From Adineta vaga (Eukaryota; Rotifera), in assembly GCA_021613535.1 (NCBI GenBank), contig CP075496.1, positions 5,456,001 to 5,520,000 on the forward strand: a DNA stretch of 64,000 nucleotides. Reading direction: 5' to 3'. Below, piece after piece: positions 50,053-62,081 of this stretch (positions are counted from its first letter, which is position 1; every line of letters starts with the position of its first letter). The notes under the pieces are model-generated. The model searched no databases and had not been told where the DNA came from. It worked only from the letters and a program-made list of their open reading frames with translations. A program made the position numbers and the translations under genes.

Positions 50053-52983
50053 TCAAGTTGTTTTTGTTTCTCGACCGATGTAATCTAACATTGCTGTACG
50101 TAAAAAATGCAGACGTTTTTCTTCATGATGTTTCAGTTGACTAATTTCTTGTTCACGTTGATTGAATTTTGTTTGTAAATCAGCTAAACGTGCTTCTAAA
50201 TCACGGATAAGATTTCGCTCATTATGACGTTGATCTAGAAACGAAAAAAAAAACAAAATCAAAACAATTTTTTTGTTCGAAAGAAGAATCTTCGCTTTAA
50301 TTGACCTTTAAGATCGTTTTCAAGTTGTTTTACTTGATCTTTCAATTCTTCATTTCTTTCAATATCTTTTTGAATTAAACGTAGTTTTTTTTCATAGTCA
50401 GTTCTTGCTTTTTCTCGATTTTCAAGAATTTCGGTATCTTTAGTAAGATTTGACTAGAAAAAATTGAAATAAAAGAAGACATTTTTAAGTGAAAATAGAA
50501 AAGAATAATTACGGTTTGCACAGCCTCAATTTGTCGTTTAAATGTTTCGATTTCTACTGATTGAAAATTGATTTTTTGTTGAAAATCACGATTAGCAATT
50601 AATTGTTGATTATAACGCGACTTTAAAAACGAATACAAAAGACAATTTTCAAATCGATAAGAGCAAACAATTGATTACTTCAAGATCTTCTTTTGCTATT
50701 GTTAATGATCGTAAACGATCTTCGAGTTCATGTTGTTTCTTATCTTCTTCATTTTTCATTCGAAGTTTTTCTTGTTGAAGAGTTTCTTCATGATTTAATT
50801 TTTGAGTTGTAATAGTTGATTTCAAAGAATTCACTTCCTATAGTTTTAAAAGGAAAATAATCGTAGAAGTAAAAGAAAAGATTTTACTCGTTCAAGTGTT
50901 GTTCGAATCGTTTCAAGTTTATTGATTTGTTCTTTAAGACTTTCTTCTGTAGTGATAAACGATTCTTTTAAACGTTGTATATCACGTGAACTTGATATTT
51001 CATGATCTTTTAAATCTTCTTTATGTTTCAATTTTAAACGTTGATTTTCATTGTCTAAGGCAGATAATTTCAACTGATGATCACGATCATTAATTGTTAT
51101 CTAATACAAAAAGAAATGATTATTGATTAAAAGAAAATTGAAAGCAAATCTACAGTTTCTCGAAATTCGTGAATAATTGTTTGAAGATTTTCATTTTTTC
51201 GTTCAAGATCATGAACTTTTTCATTTAAACGTCGTTGAATTTCTAGATTATCATGTAATTCTCGTTGAAGTTTTGTTTGACTATGAATTAAATCCTATAA
51301 TGAATAGAAAAAAAAAATTGTTGAGATATACAATTGTCAATTCAAACGCTTATAACTAACATCTTTCTCTTTTTGATATTCTTTGAGAATTTGTTGTTTT
51401 AAATGATCTTTTTCTATGCGTAATTTTTTAACTTCATTTTGTGCTTCATGATATTGTTGTGTTGCTACTGTTAAATCTGCTTCTAATAAAGCATTCTTTG
51501 CCGATCAGCATTAAAAGCTAATTTTCGATCATCTAATGCTTCTTGTAATTTCTTTGTTTTCATCGCTAAAGATCTTTTTGAAAGAAAAAGAATTATTAGA
51601 TATCAAAATACAGAAGGGAAATTTCTATGTTTTACTTATTTGCTTTAAGCATGGCTTGTTCTTGTATTGATACACGTGATAAGACACTAGATATTTGTCG
51701 ATCTTTTTCGGTATGAACATTTTGTAATTGTCGTGCAAGAACAGCCATATTTTGTGAATGTCCAAAATGTATTTGACGTTTTTCAGTATTTTTTGTTAAT
51801 GCATCATCTATATTTTTTTGAAATCAAATATTCAGATTGATTCAATTTACAAAGATGTCTTTACTGATATTTTGCATTATATCATCAGGTACATTATTTC
51901 CAACTAAATGCAATTCATTCAAAGTAGAATTTGATTGACAACAAGCTAATAGTGCACGACTACCAACAGGTCCGATATTATTCCAACGAAGATCTAGAAA
52001 TGACGAATGAAAAGTTAGACAAATAAGTTATTTTGATAATTAAGACCTAAGACACGTAGTGTAACATTTCGTTTTAATGCTGCTGCTAATTCTGTTGCAC
52101 CCACATGACTAATATCATTATTACGTAAGTCAAGTTCAATTAAACCTTTATTATTTGCAAGTGCATCACAAAACCCCGCAAATGCTGGCGTGTCCATAGC
52201 ACCAATTTGATTCCATTCAAGTCGTAAACTAAATATGATTAAAAATGAAATAGTTCTTTTATCTTCTGATGATTATTTTAACTCGATGTATTTCAAACAT
52301 TTCTGATTATATATGCCTTTATCTTATGAAAATATTTTAATGGCTGATCTTAAAATTTTAACAAATTTCAAATCTACAGAAATTTGTTTAAGTATGATCA
52401 TCATACATAGAGAATTTAGAAGAAAAGAATGCACTCTATAGATACTTTTGTAATGTTTGATTTTTTCGCAATACTTGTGTTAATGCTTCTGTACCAGCTC
52501 CATGAATACCATTTCCCTAGAATTTAATTTAAACTGTAAGAAGCATATACAATGTATCATCATGTTATACTTTTAATTCCAATGTTCGACAAATTGTATT
52601 CTTTACTAATCCATGAAGAAACGCCCGTAAAGCTTCAAAAGAAAACAGACTGATGATTAATAACATTTCCTTTACAAAGAACTATTCTATACCTTCACTA
52701 GATAGATTACAATCATTGAGATGTATACTTGTACATAAATAATCTTGTGTGAATAATTTTCCTAAGACAGTAAATTGTGTTTCGGGAATATTTAATGAAG
52801 ATAGATTAAACGTTTTTGTTGAATGATTTCCATTAGAAACTCTTGAAAAAACAATGAGAACGAAATTATAAAATGAATTATTCTTTTGTTTTATTACTTT
52901 TCAATTTCTCCTAAGATCGTTTCATTTGGTTCCACAAAATAACTTTTACAAAAATCGTTATAAAGTATTTTCAATTGATCCAT
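50053..52983 (-). CDS. LRRC45: Leucine-rich repeat plus coiled-coil protein LRRC45
   Basis: Centrosomal linker protein that helps hold centriole pairs together in vertebrates. Minus strand from ATG 52983 ([16 protein letters not shown], then [12 protein letters not shown]), similar to the LRRC45 N-terminus. Leucine-rich repeats occupy the first part (exons near 52840-51850), for example the exon ending near 52015 with [36 protein letters not shown], closely matching LRRC45 repeat 4-5. The remainder (51800-50053) is a long coiled coil in many short exons, rich in Lys/Glu/Gln heptads ([38 protein letters not shown]). It ends [21 protein letters not shown], which matches the LRRC45 C-terminus in kind, stop at 50053. 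About 14 exons, all with short introns. LRR count and coiled-coil length agree with the family (about 650-670 residues). Confidence 0.88.
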
Positions 52984-53173
52984 TGATGAATCGTAAAAAG
53001 ACTTATTGTAGAAAGTACAAGAATATTAAGAATCGTCCATTAAAATATTCTCTTTTCAATCAGTATCATTGCAACGATGTCTTCAAATTGCATAGATGTC
53101 ACTAAACGTAATATATGCGGATTTTTCAGTTCTATCTATCTATTCTTATAACGAACTCATTCATTCATTCATT
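52984..53173. promoter_or_regulatory. Divergent promoter LRRC45 / mini F-box
   Basis: Only 190 bp separate the two start codons, so 5' UTRs are short and a shared bidirectional promoter is likely. It is AT-rich; a (TTCA)n-like stretch (TCATTCATTCATT) lies at about 53158-53172 just before the F-box ATG. No TATA pair is obvious. Confidence 0.4.
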
Positions 53174-53404
53174 ATGACGACATTCAACGAACTACCGATT
53201 GAAATTATTCGACTTATATTTGAATATTTTACATCAGCTGAAATTGTAAATATAAATCATTGATTTCCGTATTGAAATTCAATTCGATTTTCTCCATAGG
53301 TTTATGTATTTTCATCAATCAATCCCAGAATGAAAGCAATCGCTTGTAAACATATTATTGATAATTCTAATGGTGTACTCTTGAAATTTTTTGAAAGAAA
53401 ATAA
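53174..53404 (+). CDS. Very short F-box-like protein (58 aa)
   Basis: Exon 1 (53174-53245) MTTFNELPIEIIRLIFEYF-TSAEI joins exon 2 (53300-53404) VYVFSSINPRMKAIAC through a 54-bp GT-AG intron. The LPxEIxxxIFxYLxxxEIxxxxxxNPRxxxIA pattern is the F-box core, which binds SKP1 in SCF ubiquitin ligases. The ORF ends 34 codons into exon 2 (KFFERK-stop), leaving no substrate-binding domain. Attempts to splice onward into the next ORF (53483) gave stop codons in every phase tried. Either a stand-alone mini F-box protein, or the remnant of a longer F-box gene of the kind expanded in bdelloids. Confidence 0.5.
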
Positions 53405-53482
53405 ACATGTACTTTATTTTATCATTCGTGTGATGATTATGAAATAAATTGATGAAAACATAGGTTTCTCCTTCTAGATTAA

Positions 53483-54216
53483 ATGTTTTTAAACATCGAT
53501 TATGCAAAACGAGTAAGAATTAATCTATTTTATTGGAATCTTTGTCTTTGTCATTATTAGTTTAGGCTGCTGCTCGAGAAAAGAAGTCGACTAATAATGA
53601 ATCTCTTGTTACGACACAATTTGAAGATGATGATATCGATTATGAACAATTATTTGATGATCAAGAAACCCTTATGAAAACTTGCAAACCAGAAACAATA
53701 ATAAAAACAAAGAAACGAGTTCGTTTTGCTCCAATTATTCATGAAAATTCTCTAACACCAACATTATCACGTCCGTCATCTATTCGACCGACATTTGAAG
53801 TTGAATTTGATTTTGATTCACTCGAATCGTCATCAATTGAAAGTACCAAAGATAGTTTACATGTTCCGCAAAAATCCATCGATCATTTCAATTGGAAAGA
53901 TGCATTTCTCAGTGATTTACATATCGCAAAAAAAACCAAACCAACTATTATATCCTCACCATCAATTGTACAAATAGAAACTAAAACTAATGAAGATACA
54001 TTATGGGATTTTATGAAAGAATCTAATCCTGAATTATTAGAAAAATTGGAACGAACAACGAATGAAAAACAAAGACGTCTTGATCGATTTTCTATTCAAC
54101 AACCAACATCGGCTAATAAAACGAATATTGAAATTGAAAAAACAATGTCTGTACAAAATGAAGAAGGTATTCGGAGGACAGTTGATCATCAAATATGTTC
54201 ACCTAATTTAAAATAA
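53483..54216 (+). CDS. Unknown protein with PP1-docking motif
   Basis: Not recognised. ATG 53483 (MFLNIDYAKR), preceded by an in-frame TAA and a splice-acceptor-like TTCTAG, joins after a short intron (donor GTAAG near 53512, acceptor ending TTTAG at 53573) to AAAREKKSTNNESL, an acidic DDDIDYEQLFDD stretch and then KKRVRFAP at 53710-53727, a strong match to the RVxF protein phosphatase 1 docking motif. The remainder is Ser/Thr/Pro-rich with an amphipathic segment DTLWDFMKESNPELLEKLER near 54000-54050. It ends SPNLK-stop at 54216. It lies 50 bp upstream of the SHOC1-like ORF; in-frame stops block every splice tried between them, so it is called separately, though it could be the N-terminal part of the same gene via an untested exon. 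Confidence 0.5.
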
Positions 54217-54268
54217 TAAACAAACAATTATTTTCTTTATAGAAATCACTAGTATTCATTGATAGAGA

Positions 54269-56538
54269 ATGTTTCTTGTGATAACATCCAAATCGGTACC
54301 ACTATTCGAAAAATCATTGAATACTTCATTAGTTGAAATTCGACTTGAATACGGTATTTATCTTTTTCATTTCTCTTCTTAACTTCTTTTCTTCTCAATT
54401 TAATTAGATGAATTCAATCAAACACATGAAGAACTTCTACAATTCTTATTACCATATCATAAAATTCTTTGTCAAGAAAAAATTTGGCCACAAGAATATA
54501 ATTTTACTTCACCTCAGATATCTCTTCAATTGATAAAGAACATTTCCGAAGATACAAATTCATCGAATTTTCATTTCAATCGAAGTGATATTCTCAAACA
54601 TTTAATGTTTATTTATACTCTAACTTCATTTCTCTACGTATTTGCTTATTGTTCATTACAAACAGCAATACGTCATGTCGAAAATGTTATTGTACAAAAT
54701 ATGAAAAATGTTTGCATTGGTTTGTTAAAATTGATTTCGAAAAAAAATTTTCCATATTGAAATTTAGATCAAGAACGTGGAAAACCTTTATTTGATTTAT
54801 TAACAAAAACTCATCAAAAATTCGAAAATATTCTTCATCCAAAAATTTTACATATTAAAAATATGTTTATGGAGTTTTTCAATAAACGAAGACAATTAAT
54901 CAATATGACTCGACAAATATCTGAACCAAAAGTAATTAAAAACAGAACACATAAAACTTTCATATTTCATTCTTTTCTTCTTATTTAGTTTCTTCTTCTT
55001 GTTCAATATGAATCGATTGATCTTCTTCATGATATCGAACATGGTCTATCATCAATTATTGAACTTCATCCATTTGTTTACGATAAACGAAATAATATCA
55101 ATCGAGATGAATTGAATGATTTGTAAGTCCATTGAAAATTTTTCTTCATTGTTTCGTAATTTTGAAATTCAATGTACAAAGATTGTTGTATAACAATATG
55201 TTAATTATTCGTACACGGCAAATATCACCAGCAATTATTCTTCGACCAAAACGATTAACATTAGTGATCGAATATGAATATGGTGAACAAATATTACAAT
55301 GGGATCGATTTTGTCAACAACAAACAATTGCCTATATGGCTTATAAAACAATTCTACCAACATTTATAGCACCAGGTTTTGTATTTTAATAATGAAGAAA
55401 AGATTATTTTCAAGATATTTTTTATTTAGAAAAAGAAGAAACAATTGAATTAAATGAAAACATTTCTTCTTCAATAGTAGAAGAAACATTAGTAACATTA
55501 CCAGCTATTGTTTTAGCTCGACCATTAGTTGATAATTTTAAATTATTACGAACACTCGAATGTCGGTAAGAACGAATCTGAGTTGTCTATTGTTCTCTGA
55601 ATGCTGCAAACTAATCAATGTTATTTTTATAGACATGATATATCGATTATTACACGAGATTATCATCTATTGGGTATTTCAATGGATCAACAACCAGATA
55701 TCTTAATTGATTCGAGTACTTCAATGTTAATTTTTGATTTAAATACAAAACTCGATATTAATATGGTTCGACATAAAGTATATTATAACTTCTCTTAGTT
55801 TTTCTTTCAAAACATTTTTTTGTTCTATATTATTAGATTCAATCCATGACTCTTCATTCATGTCATATTCATGTTGCTATCTTAACCAGTGGGTATGTTT
55901 TCTTGATTAAACCGTTTCCTTTGATCTCAATACTAACTTCCTATTCATAGATCAATACCGGATTTTATTCTTTCAACATATATTACACCAATAACACAAT
56001 TAGCTAAACAAATTCAACAAACTGAATCAAATATTGATATTCAAGTATTTAATCAAAATAAGATTTACTATTACATCTTGATTTTCAATTCAATAGATTA
56101 AATCATTCAGTAATCTCGATGATTTTGCTGCTCATGTTGCTCAATTAGTACAACAAGAATATATAATGAAATGTATTTTAACTCCATCACCATCATGGGT
56201 AAAACTATTTGTAACATATTTCTTTGTTTTTCTATTGAAATTTCTATAAGAACGAAAAACTTTTACTTCGTCGATGTTCATCACTCAATAGTATTAGGTA
56301 TTGATTTTATCTTTAACATTTCTTCTTATATGTTATTCTTCTATTAAGTGCTCAATTGATTTTACAACGTGTGAAAAATATCGATTTATCAATAGTTAAT
56401 CTTGATATGTTAATCAATCAATGTCCCGAAATACCAACAATCTATTTGAAAGTAAATATGATTCTTATGATTAAATGATAAAGTTTTTTGGTTTTTTTTC
56501 TCTAGACATTTCTGTCGGATATGCACAAGAGTATTTAA
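54269..56538 (+). CDS. SHOC1: SHOC1/ZIP2-like XPF-family meiotic protein (candidate)
   Basis: In other eukaryotes SHOC1 (ZIP2), with SPO16, promotes meiotic crossovers; it is an inactive XPF-type nuclease. ATG 54269 (MFLVITSKSVPLFEKSL) leads to HEELLQFLLPYHKILCQEKI, then several exons in frame: QERGKPLFDLLTKTHQKF, LLVQYESIDLLHDIEHGLSS, MLIIRTRQISPAIILRP, QWDRFCQQQTIAYMAYKTI, then ARPLVDNFKLLRTLECRHDI, PDILIDSSTSMLIFDLNTKL, MTLHSCHIHVAILTSGSIPDF and IKSFSNLDDFAAHVAQLVQQ. The C-terminal exons give LLLRRCSSLNSISAQLIL-QRV and LSIVNLDMLINQCPEIPTIYL, a helix-hairpin-helix pattern as in XPF and SHOC1. No ERKxxxD nuclease motif is visible. It ends FLSDMHKSI-stop at 56538. Family assignment rests on remembered pattern of the C-terminal XPF-like half; a divergent XPF relative or another protein remains possible. 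Confidence 0.5.
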
Positions 56539-57247
56539 CTTTTTGTATTGTAAATATTTATATTGTATTTTTTATGAAAAAATATTTATAATTAGATAAA
56601 TAAAGGATAAGTTATCTTTGCAAAAGTGAATAAAATAGGAACCTAGATTTTACAGTTTATCTGCATATTGGACAACATTCTCAGTTTCGCAATGAAATGT
56701 TCAAAGTTTTAGATATGTCATCTGATTATAAAGAAGCTTAATGAATAGACTGATAGAATACACGTCATAAGGTGTAAAAAATAGTTTAAGTAGATTAAAA
56801 AATATAGGTGAACTACATCTATTTATAAAATATACTTCTGGGCATCAAAGAAATTCAGAGAAACAACAATAAATCACCCATACTTTACCGACATATTTTA
56901 CGAAATAATTTAGAAAACTATGTTTTACTATTGATCGAAGACAGAACCTTTAGTTTGTCAATCATTTTCTTTGAAAATATCAAATTCATAAAGACACAAT
57001 TTATGTTTAACATAAAGCATTCTCTCAACTAATAAAAACTGATTTATAAGTTTTTCTCTTGTGCATATATTTATTTATTGATATGCTATCTTCAATAATA
57101 TTCCTTGGCGACGATTGAAGAGGGGCTAGAAAGTAGAAGTTAACATATCAAATATTTATCAGAACTGATTTTTAACACATAACATTTTTTTTCTCGTTTT
57201 AAGCAGAAACACTTAGTAATAACATTTGTCGTTTATTCTTCAAAATC
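56539..57247. other. Intergenic region
   Basis: AT-rich spacer after the SHOC1-like gene and before the EF-hand gene. No ORF of note on either strand and no repeat seen. Confidence 0.55.
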
Positions 57248-57932
57248 AATGTCGGTTAGTATATAGATTTTAATCATAAAATGCTTTTTTTTATTGAACG
57301 AAAGAATTTGTTTTTTAGCGTAAACCAGTAGCTTTATCTCTTCGACAAATGAAAGGTAATTAACGAGTGAAAACTTCGTTTCGAAATTTTGTTGTTTGTT
57401 CTCTTTGAAATGGATACAGAATTACGTAATACATTTGATTTATTTGATCGAGATAAAAGCGGAGCCATATCATCTTCTGAATTGGAACAAGTTTTAATTG
57501 CATTGAATTTTGATCCGACCGAAAGATTACTTCGAAAAATAATGAAAGAAATGGATATTGATAGAAATGGTCTAGGTAAAATTTCTTTTTCTAAAACTTG
57601 TTTAATTGTAAATGTTATTTAGTTGAATTCGATGAATTTGTAAAAGTAATGCGCAATGTTTATGAACGGAAGTTTACTGATAATGAAATGCGAAAAGCAT
57701 TCCAATGTTTCGATGCTGATAGTTCAGGTATAAACACACGTCATACGTTATTTCGTACTATTTGTCGGTTTTCTTAGGTTATATTACTATCAATGAATTA
57801 CGTGAAGTCTTAAGTCGATTAAATTATAATGTTAGTGAACAGCGACTCGGTGAAGTTTTAGGTGAAATTGATACAGACAATGATGGAAAAATTAGTTATG
57901 ATGAATTTGTCCAAATGTTACAAAGTATTTGA
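57248..57932 (+). CDS. Four-EF-hand calmodulin-like protein
   Basis: Small calcium sensor of the calmodulin/troponin C superfamily. ATG 57248 starts a two-codon exon (Met-Ser, donor GTTAGT), then RKPVALSLRQMK from 57319, then from about 57417 ELRNTFDLFDRDKSGAISSS (EF-hand 1, loop DRDKSGAISSSE), IMKEMDIDRNG-LVEFDEFV (EF-hand 2, intron inside the loop near 57574-57623), FQCFDADSSG-YITINELREV (EF-hand 3, intron inside the loop at about 57729-57778) and EIDTDNDGKISYDEFVQML (EF-hand 4). It ends QSI-stop at 57932. All four loops keep Asp at position 1 and Glu at position 12. About 160 residues, typical for the group. Closest by pattern to calmodulin-like or centrin-type proteins, without the centrin N-terminal basic block. 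AATAAA at 57952-57957. Confidence 0.9.
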
Positions 57933-58499
57933 ATGACAAGATTTTTCTGTAAATAAACTTTTTGTGTTTAATGAATGTAATTATGGATTCGACTTTTCAA
58001 GGCGATTACATATGGACATTATATATAAAACTTTCGTACTTAATTTTTTTCATCATGTCTAGTCGGATGAAAATTTGATGGAGGCAGTATTGAAGATCTG
58101 ATAGTTAATTGTGAAATATCAGTATTTGCTTTGTTTACGAAGGAAATGGTGGGAATAAATCTTGTGTTTTAAGATTCGAAATATACAAATAAGAGGAAGA
58201 CAATGATTTTTATTAAATCTTGACTGGTGTCAATTTGAATATATGAATCAGCACTTCAGCATTGATCTCAAACATGTCCTATTTCTGTTTAACATCAAAG
58301 GTTATGTGGCATGTTAAATAAAATTCAGTCAAAGCATATTTTTATCTAAAGTCACAATCCACCTGTAATTTACTGTCAGTCAAGGCTTTTGTAGGCCTCT
58401 TATATTATTAATATTAATTATTGACAGTGTCACGATGAAGGCTTTTATTTGAGTTTTTCTACAAAAAAGAAACTCATTGAAATATAAATCAAATGTTTT
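57933..58499. other. Intergenic: convergent 3' flanks
   Basis: Holds the EF-hand gene's AATAAA (57952-57957) and the 3' flank of the minus-strand GPCR. AT-rich, no ORF or repeat of note. Confidence 0.55.
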
Positions 58500-59572
58500 T
58501 TAACATATTCGTTGAAAATATTGTCGATTAAGAAACCAAAATTGTTTACAGATTTCAAGAAATTCTTTTCGAAATACACTCGATGCCAATACATAAAAAA
58601 GTACTGTAACCTGCATTAATATAGAAGAAATTGTATCGTCATTTCTACATTCTTATGAGTACTTACCGACACATACAAACATGACAAATAGACTCCAACA
58701 TAATGAATAAAGCTGAAGATTACAGTACTTTCTGTTGTTTGATGAGTTGAAATAGAATTCAAATATAACATAATGGGACTAAAGGATGATACAAAATTGA
58801 GAAATAAATAAGGAATAACTTGAAAAATGGCTAAACGAATAAAATGCATATCTCGATTATTTTTTCTTGTAGATCGAAGTTGAGGAACGGCAGCTGAACT
58901 TGCAGGAACTCTTGCATTGATTGGAATAGAACTAGCCGGTTGAACTGGAGTGATTCGTTGATGACTTTGACGGATATTTATTATTGTTAATGTACTGAAG
59001 ATAATAACAATGAAAAAAGGTGCACTTGATGTACTTATATTATAAATTGTTGAGAAAATAGCATAATTCAAATCTACGATGGGACTACATGTGGATATTT
59101 TTGATATGTAAGCAATTGGTGCATGTATGGAAAAGAGAATCCAGAATAGAAATGAACTGATGATAATCCATCGAACATTTTTCAATGAACTTTGACGTCT
59201 TAGCCAAATATTTGATGATGTCACAAGCCAACGATCAATAGATATTATACAGATAAAATGGCGAACGAGTACAAGTGAAAGAACACTAAAATATGATCGA
59301 ATTTTACAAAGAGAATTTATTGTTGAAAATCCATCATAATGTGTCCAAGATGTAATTGAACGTAGAAGAAAATTGAGATTTAAAAGAAGAATTTGAGATA
59401 AAGACAAACAAATAAAATACCGTGAACAACAATTACGACGAAGTTTACGACGACCAAAAATAATTAGATTGAATATATTAGTTAATGTACCAATAAAATA
59501 GACAATTGGAATAAAATAATCATTGATTGTTGCCTGTATTTTAATTAAATTGACAATAATTGGTGAAGCCAT
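58500..59572 (-). CDS. Rhodopsin-like G-protein-coupled receptor
   Basis: Seven-transmembrane receptor at the plasma membrane, ligand unknown. Minus-strand exon 1 (59572-58677): N-terminus MASPIIVNLI, TM1 FIPIVYFIGTLTNIFNLIIF, TM2 FICLSLSQILLLNLNFLL, conserved Cys in SLCKIRSYF at the top of TM3, TM3 end IISIDRWLVTSSN (DRW in place of DRY), TM4 WIIISSFLFWILF with Trp, TM5 SAPFFIVIIFSTLTIINI, a Ser/Pro/Arg-rich third loop, TM6 FIRLAIFQVIPYLFLNF. A 66-bp intron (58611-58676) leads to exon 2 (58610-58500), which completes TM7 (VTVLFYVLASSVFRKEFLEI) and a short tail ending QRIC-stop. NPxxY is replaced by a divergent TM7 end. The form fits the large lineage-specific receptor groups of rotifers. Total about 334 residues. 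Confidence 0.9.
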
Positions 59573-61161
59573 CGTTAACCACTGAATAATGTAATACTTT
59601 GAAACTTGTACACAAACTAATGTTTATATAAATATATATATAAAATTATAGGAAAATATTGTATTCTCCCTACGTAATAACATACATTATGTAGATCTAG
59701 ACTAGAATTAAAATATTATCATGCTTTCCAAAAAATTAAAAGAAATATTATTACTACTAATAGGATTGACATATTCTTTTGACATTTATAGAAAAACTTC
59801 TTAGAATATTTCAATTGATCTGCACTCACTCAAGCTCAACAGATGCGAGGAAAAAGAACATACTTATTTAACTTTTGACATTAGTTGTTGTTAGTATTTA
59901 AAGAAATTTGTTCTATATTTGATGTTTCAACAAATATGACACTTGCCTTCGTTCGAATAACTTCAACAAATCGATTTCTCGAATATCTTTTAGTTTCGTG
60001 ATTTCAATTTCGGTCGCTTTTTAACTATTGTTTCTTAATCTTCAGGTCATATGTCAAAACAAGTCTTTTTCGAGCGAATGTCATCAAAAAAATAACTTTG
60101 GATATACAATTGATAGATTAACATAGTTTATAAATATTCTTAATAAAGTACTTAACAAACACTTTTTGAGATTGGTGGAGTCAGTAGAAAGAATACTAAC
60201 TCTTTCACGAAGTTTTTGTCATAAAGAACGTTGTAATGCAAATTAACTTACCGTACGTTATTAAATCGTCCAAATAATATCGTCCGTGCATTGTCTTAAC
60301 AGGTTTTTCTATATGAATGTACTTTTGACTTCTACTAGCAATTTAGATAACATTAGTTGTTTCATCTGATTTCAGACGTATAATTTTCTCACTCCTTTTT
60401 CTATTTTTATAAAGTTATTTTAAAATGATACTAATACTGAATTTCTCTTAAGGTCAAAGAAATTACATATTTTTTGTGAAATCATCACATTTATACATGA
60501 GCAGTATGACTTGTAATAAAGCGAAAAAACTTGATATCATCAGATTTAAAAGCAAAACTTTCAAGCACTGAAAATAATCTATCCAATTAGAATCAAAAGT
60601 ACAACTTTTGAACAATGATGAGGAGGATCTTTATATTAGTTTCCATCCATTATCAATAGATCAATATTTCGACATGTCTTGAACGAATCACTCAAAATAA
60701 TCTCTTTCAAGTCGAGTGACCTGTTATATCTATCATACTATCTTGAATTCTCGTTGTTTCTTTTATATTTTATATTCCATCTATATATTATCAAAACATC
60801 AATTTTAGGATATATATTATGATTCTAGTACTCAAGAAGACATTGTAGACGACGAAAATGCTAATAATACAAAAAGTTGTTTCTGACAGTGTATGTCTCT
60901 AAATGCCATCTATCGATAGAAGAATCTATTGATTTTTAGAAAGAATAAATAAACTATGGAGTAGATCAATCGAAATATATGAATGAATGTATGTCAGACA
61001 CACAGATATTATATTTTTTTGATTAATCGATCAAATTTATCGATGTATTCCTTTTTAGAAATGCTATTTAAACTTTAATTATTTTCTACAATATGATGAT
61101 TTTCTTCTATTAATTATTCATAGACACATATAGTTATTTATATAAATAAGAAAAATTAAAA
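59573..61161. other. 1.6-kb intergenic region
   Basis: Divergent upstream regions of the GPCR (minus) and GOLT1 (plus). AT-rich; TATATATATA-type sequence at about 59629-59642 just upstream of the GPCR. No supported ORF. Confidence 0.55.
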
Positions 61162-61808
61162 ATGCCGATACAATTGTCAGATTTACAGAGTAAATTAGAA
61201 GTTCATTGATGATATTTAATGAAAAAATTCCTTCTTATCTTTAGAAATCGGTCTTGGTTTGACAATATTTGGTGTTGGTTTTATTTTTCTTGGTATGGTC
61301 TTTTTATTTGATAAAGGCTTATTAGCAGTTGGAAATGTAAATATTTGATTTAATTTGATTTCAATTTCATTCTATGGAATAATTCGAATTTATTTAGATT
61401 TTATTTCTCGCTGGTCTTTCAATGATTATTGGATTTGAACGAACATTTCGATTTTTCTTTCAACGGTATAGACTTAAAAGTACTGCTCTTTTCTTTGGTG
61501 GAATTCTACTTGTTTTAATTGGTTGGCCAGTCACTGGTATGATCATTGAATTTTATGGATTTTTTCTTCTTTTCGGGTTTGTTTCTTTTAAATCGCTTTC
61601 ATTCTCTTTATGTTCTCATCAATATTATCTTCTAGAGGTTTCATTCCAATTGCTATTAACTTCCTTCGACGTCTACCTATCATAGGTTCAATTCTATTAT
61701 TACCTGGCATTCGACAGGTTTATATTTATCTTCTTTTTCGTACATCATTCGCATCTCTATTCTTTTTAGATTACTGACAAATTATCAGATAGTCGATCGA
61801 TGGTATAA
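61162..61808 (+). CDS. GOLT1: Vesicle transport protein GOT1 (GOLT1)
   Basis: Small four-helix membrane protein needed for ER-Golgi and intra-Golgi vesicle transport. ATG 61162 (MPIQLSDLQ) then, across short introns, KIGLGLTIFGVGFIFLGMVF, FDKGLLAVGN, ILFLAGLSMIIGFERTFRFF, STALFFGGILLVLIGWPVTG, MIIEFYGFFLLF, GFIPIAINFLRRLPIIGSIL and a last exon ITDKLSDSRSMV-stop at 61808. The segments ERTFRFFFQ, IGWP and YGFFLLF are family signatures. Total about 138 residues, same as in other animals. Four introns of about 50-80 bp. Confidence 0.95.
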
Positions 61809-62081
61809 TATTTGTTAAACATACTTTCATATCATTTTTGTTTTTTGTTAACGTATGTCTATGTGTGTGTGTTTGTTTTCTTTTTGGAATTGTTAAAACT
61901 TAGCACAATGTGAAAGGACTGAAGTGAATATTATGAATTACTTTCTATATCTAGATCTATTCCATTTTTGTTTTGTCAAAAACACTCCGTCAACATGTAG
62001 AAGAATATCTTTGGGTTGATTTTTATTTTCAGATGTTTCTTTTTGAATTCATTGATTTGAATTAACAAAAACAAACAAACT

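Noticed and set aside
54170-54265. Splice joining the PP1-motif ORF to the SHOC1-like ORF via the TTTATAG acceptor (54242)
   Set aside because: The SHOC1 frame has TGA and TAG between this acceptor and ATG 54269, so no phase gives a joined protein.
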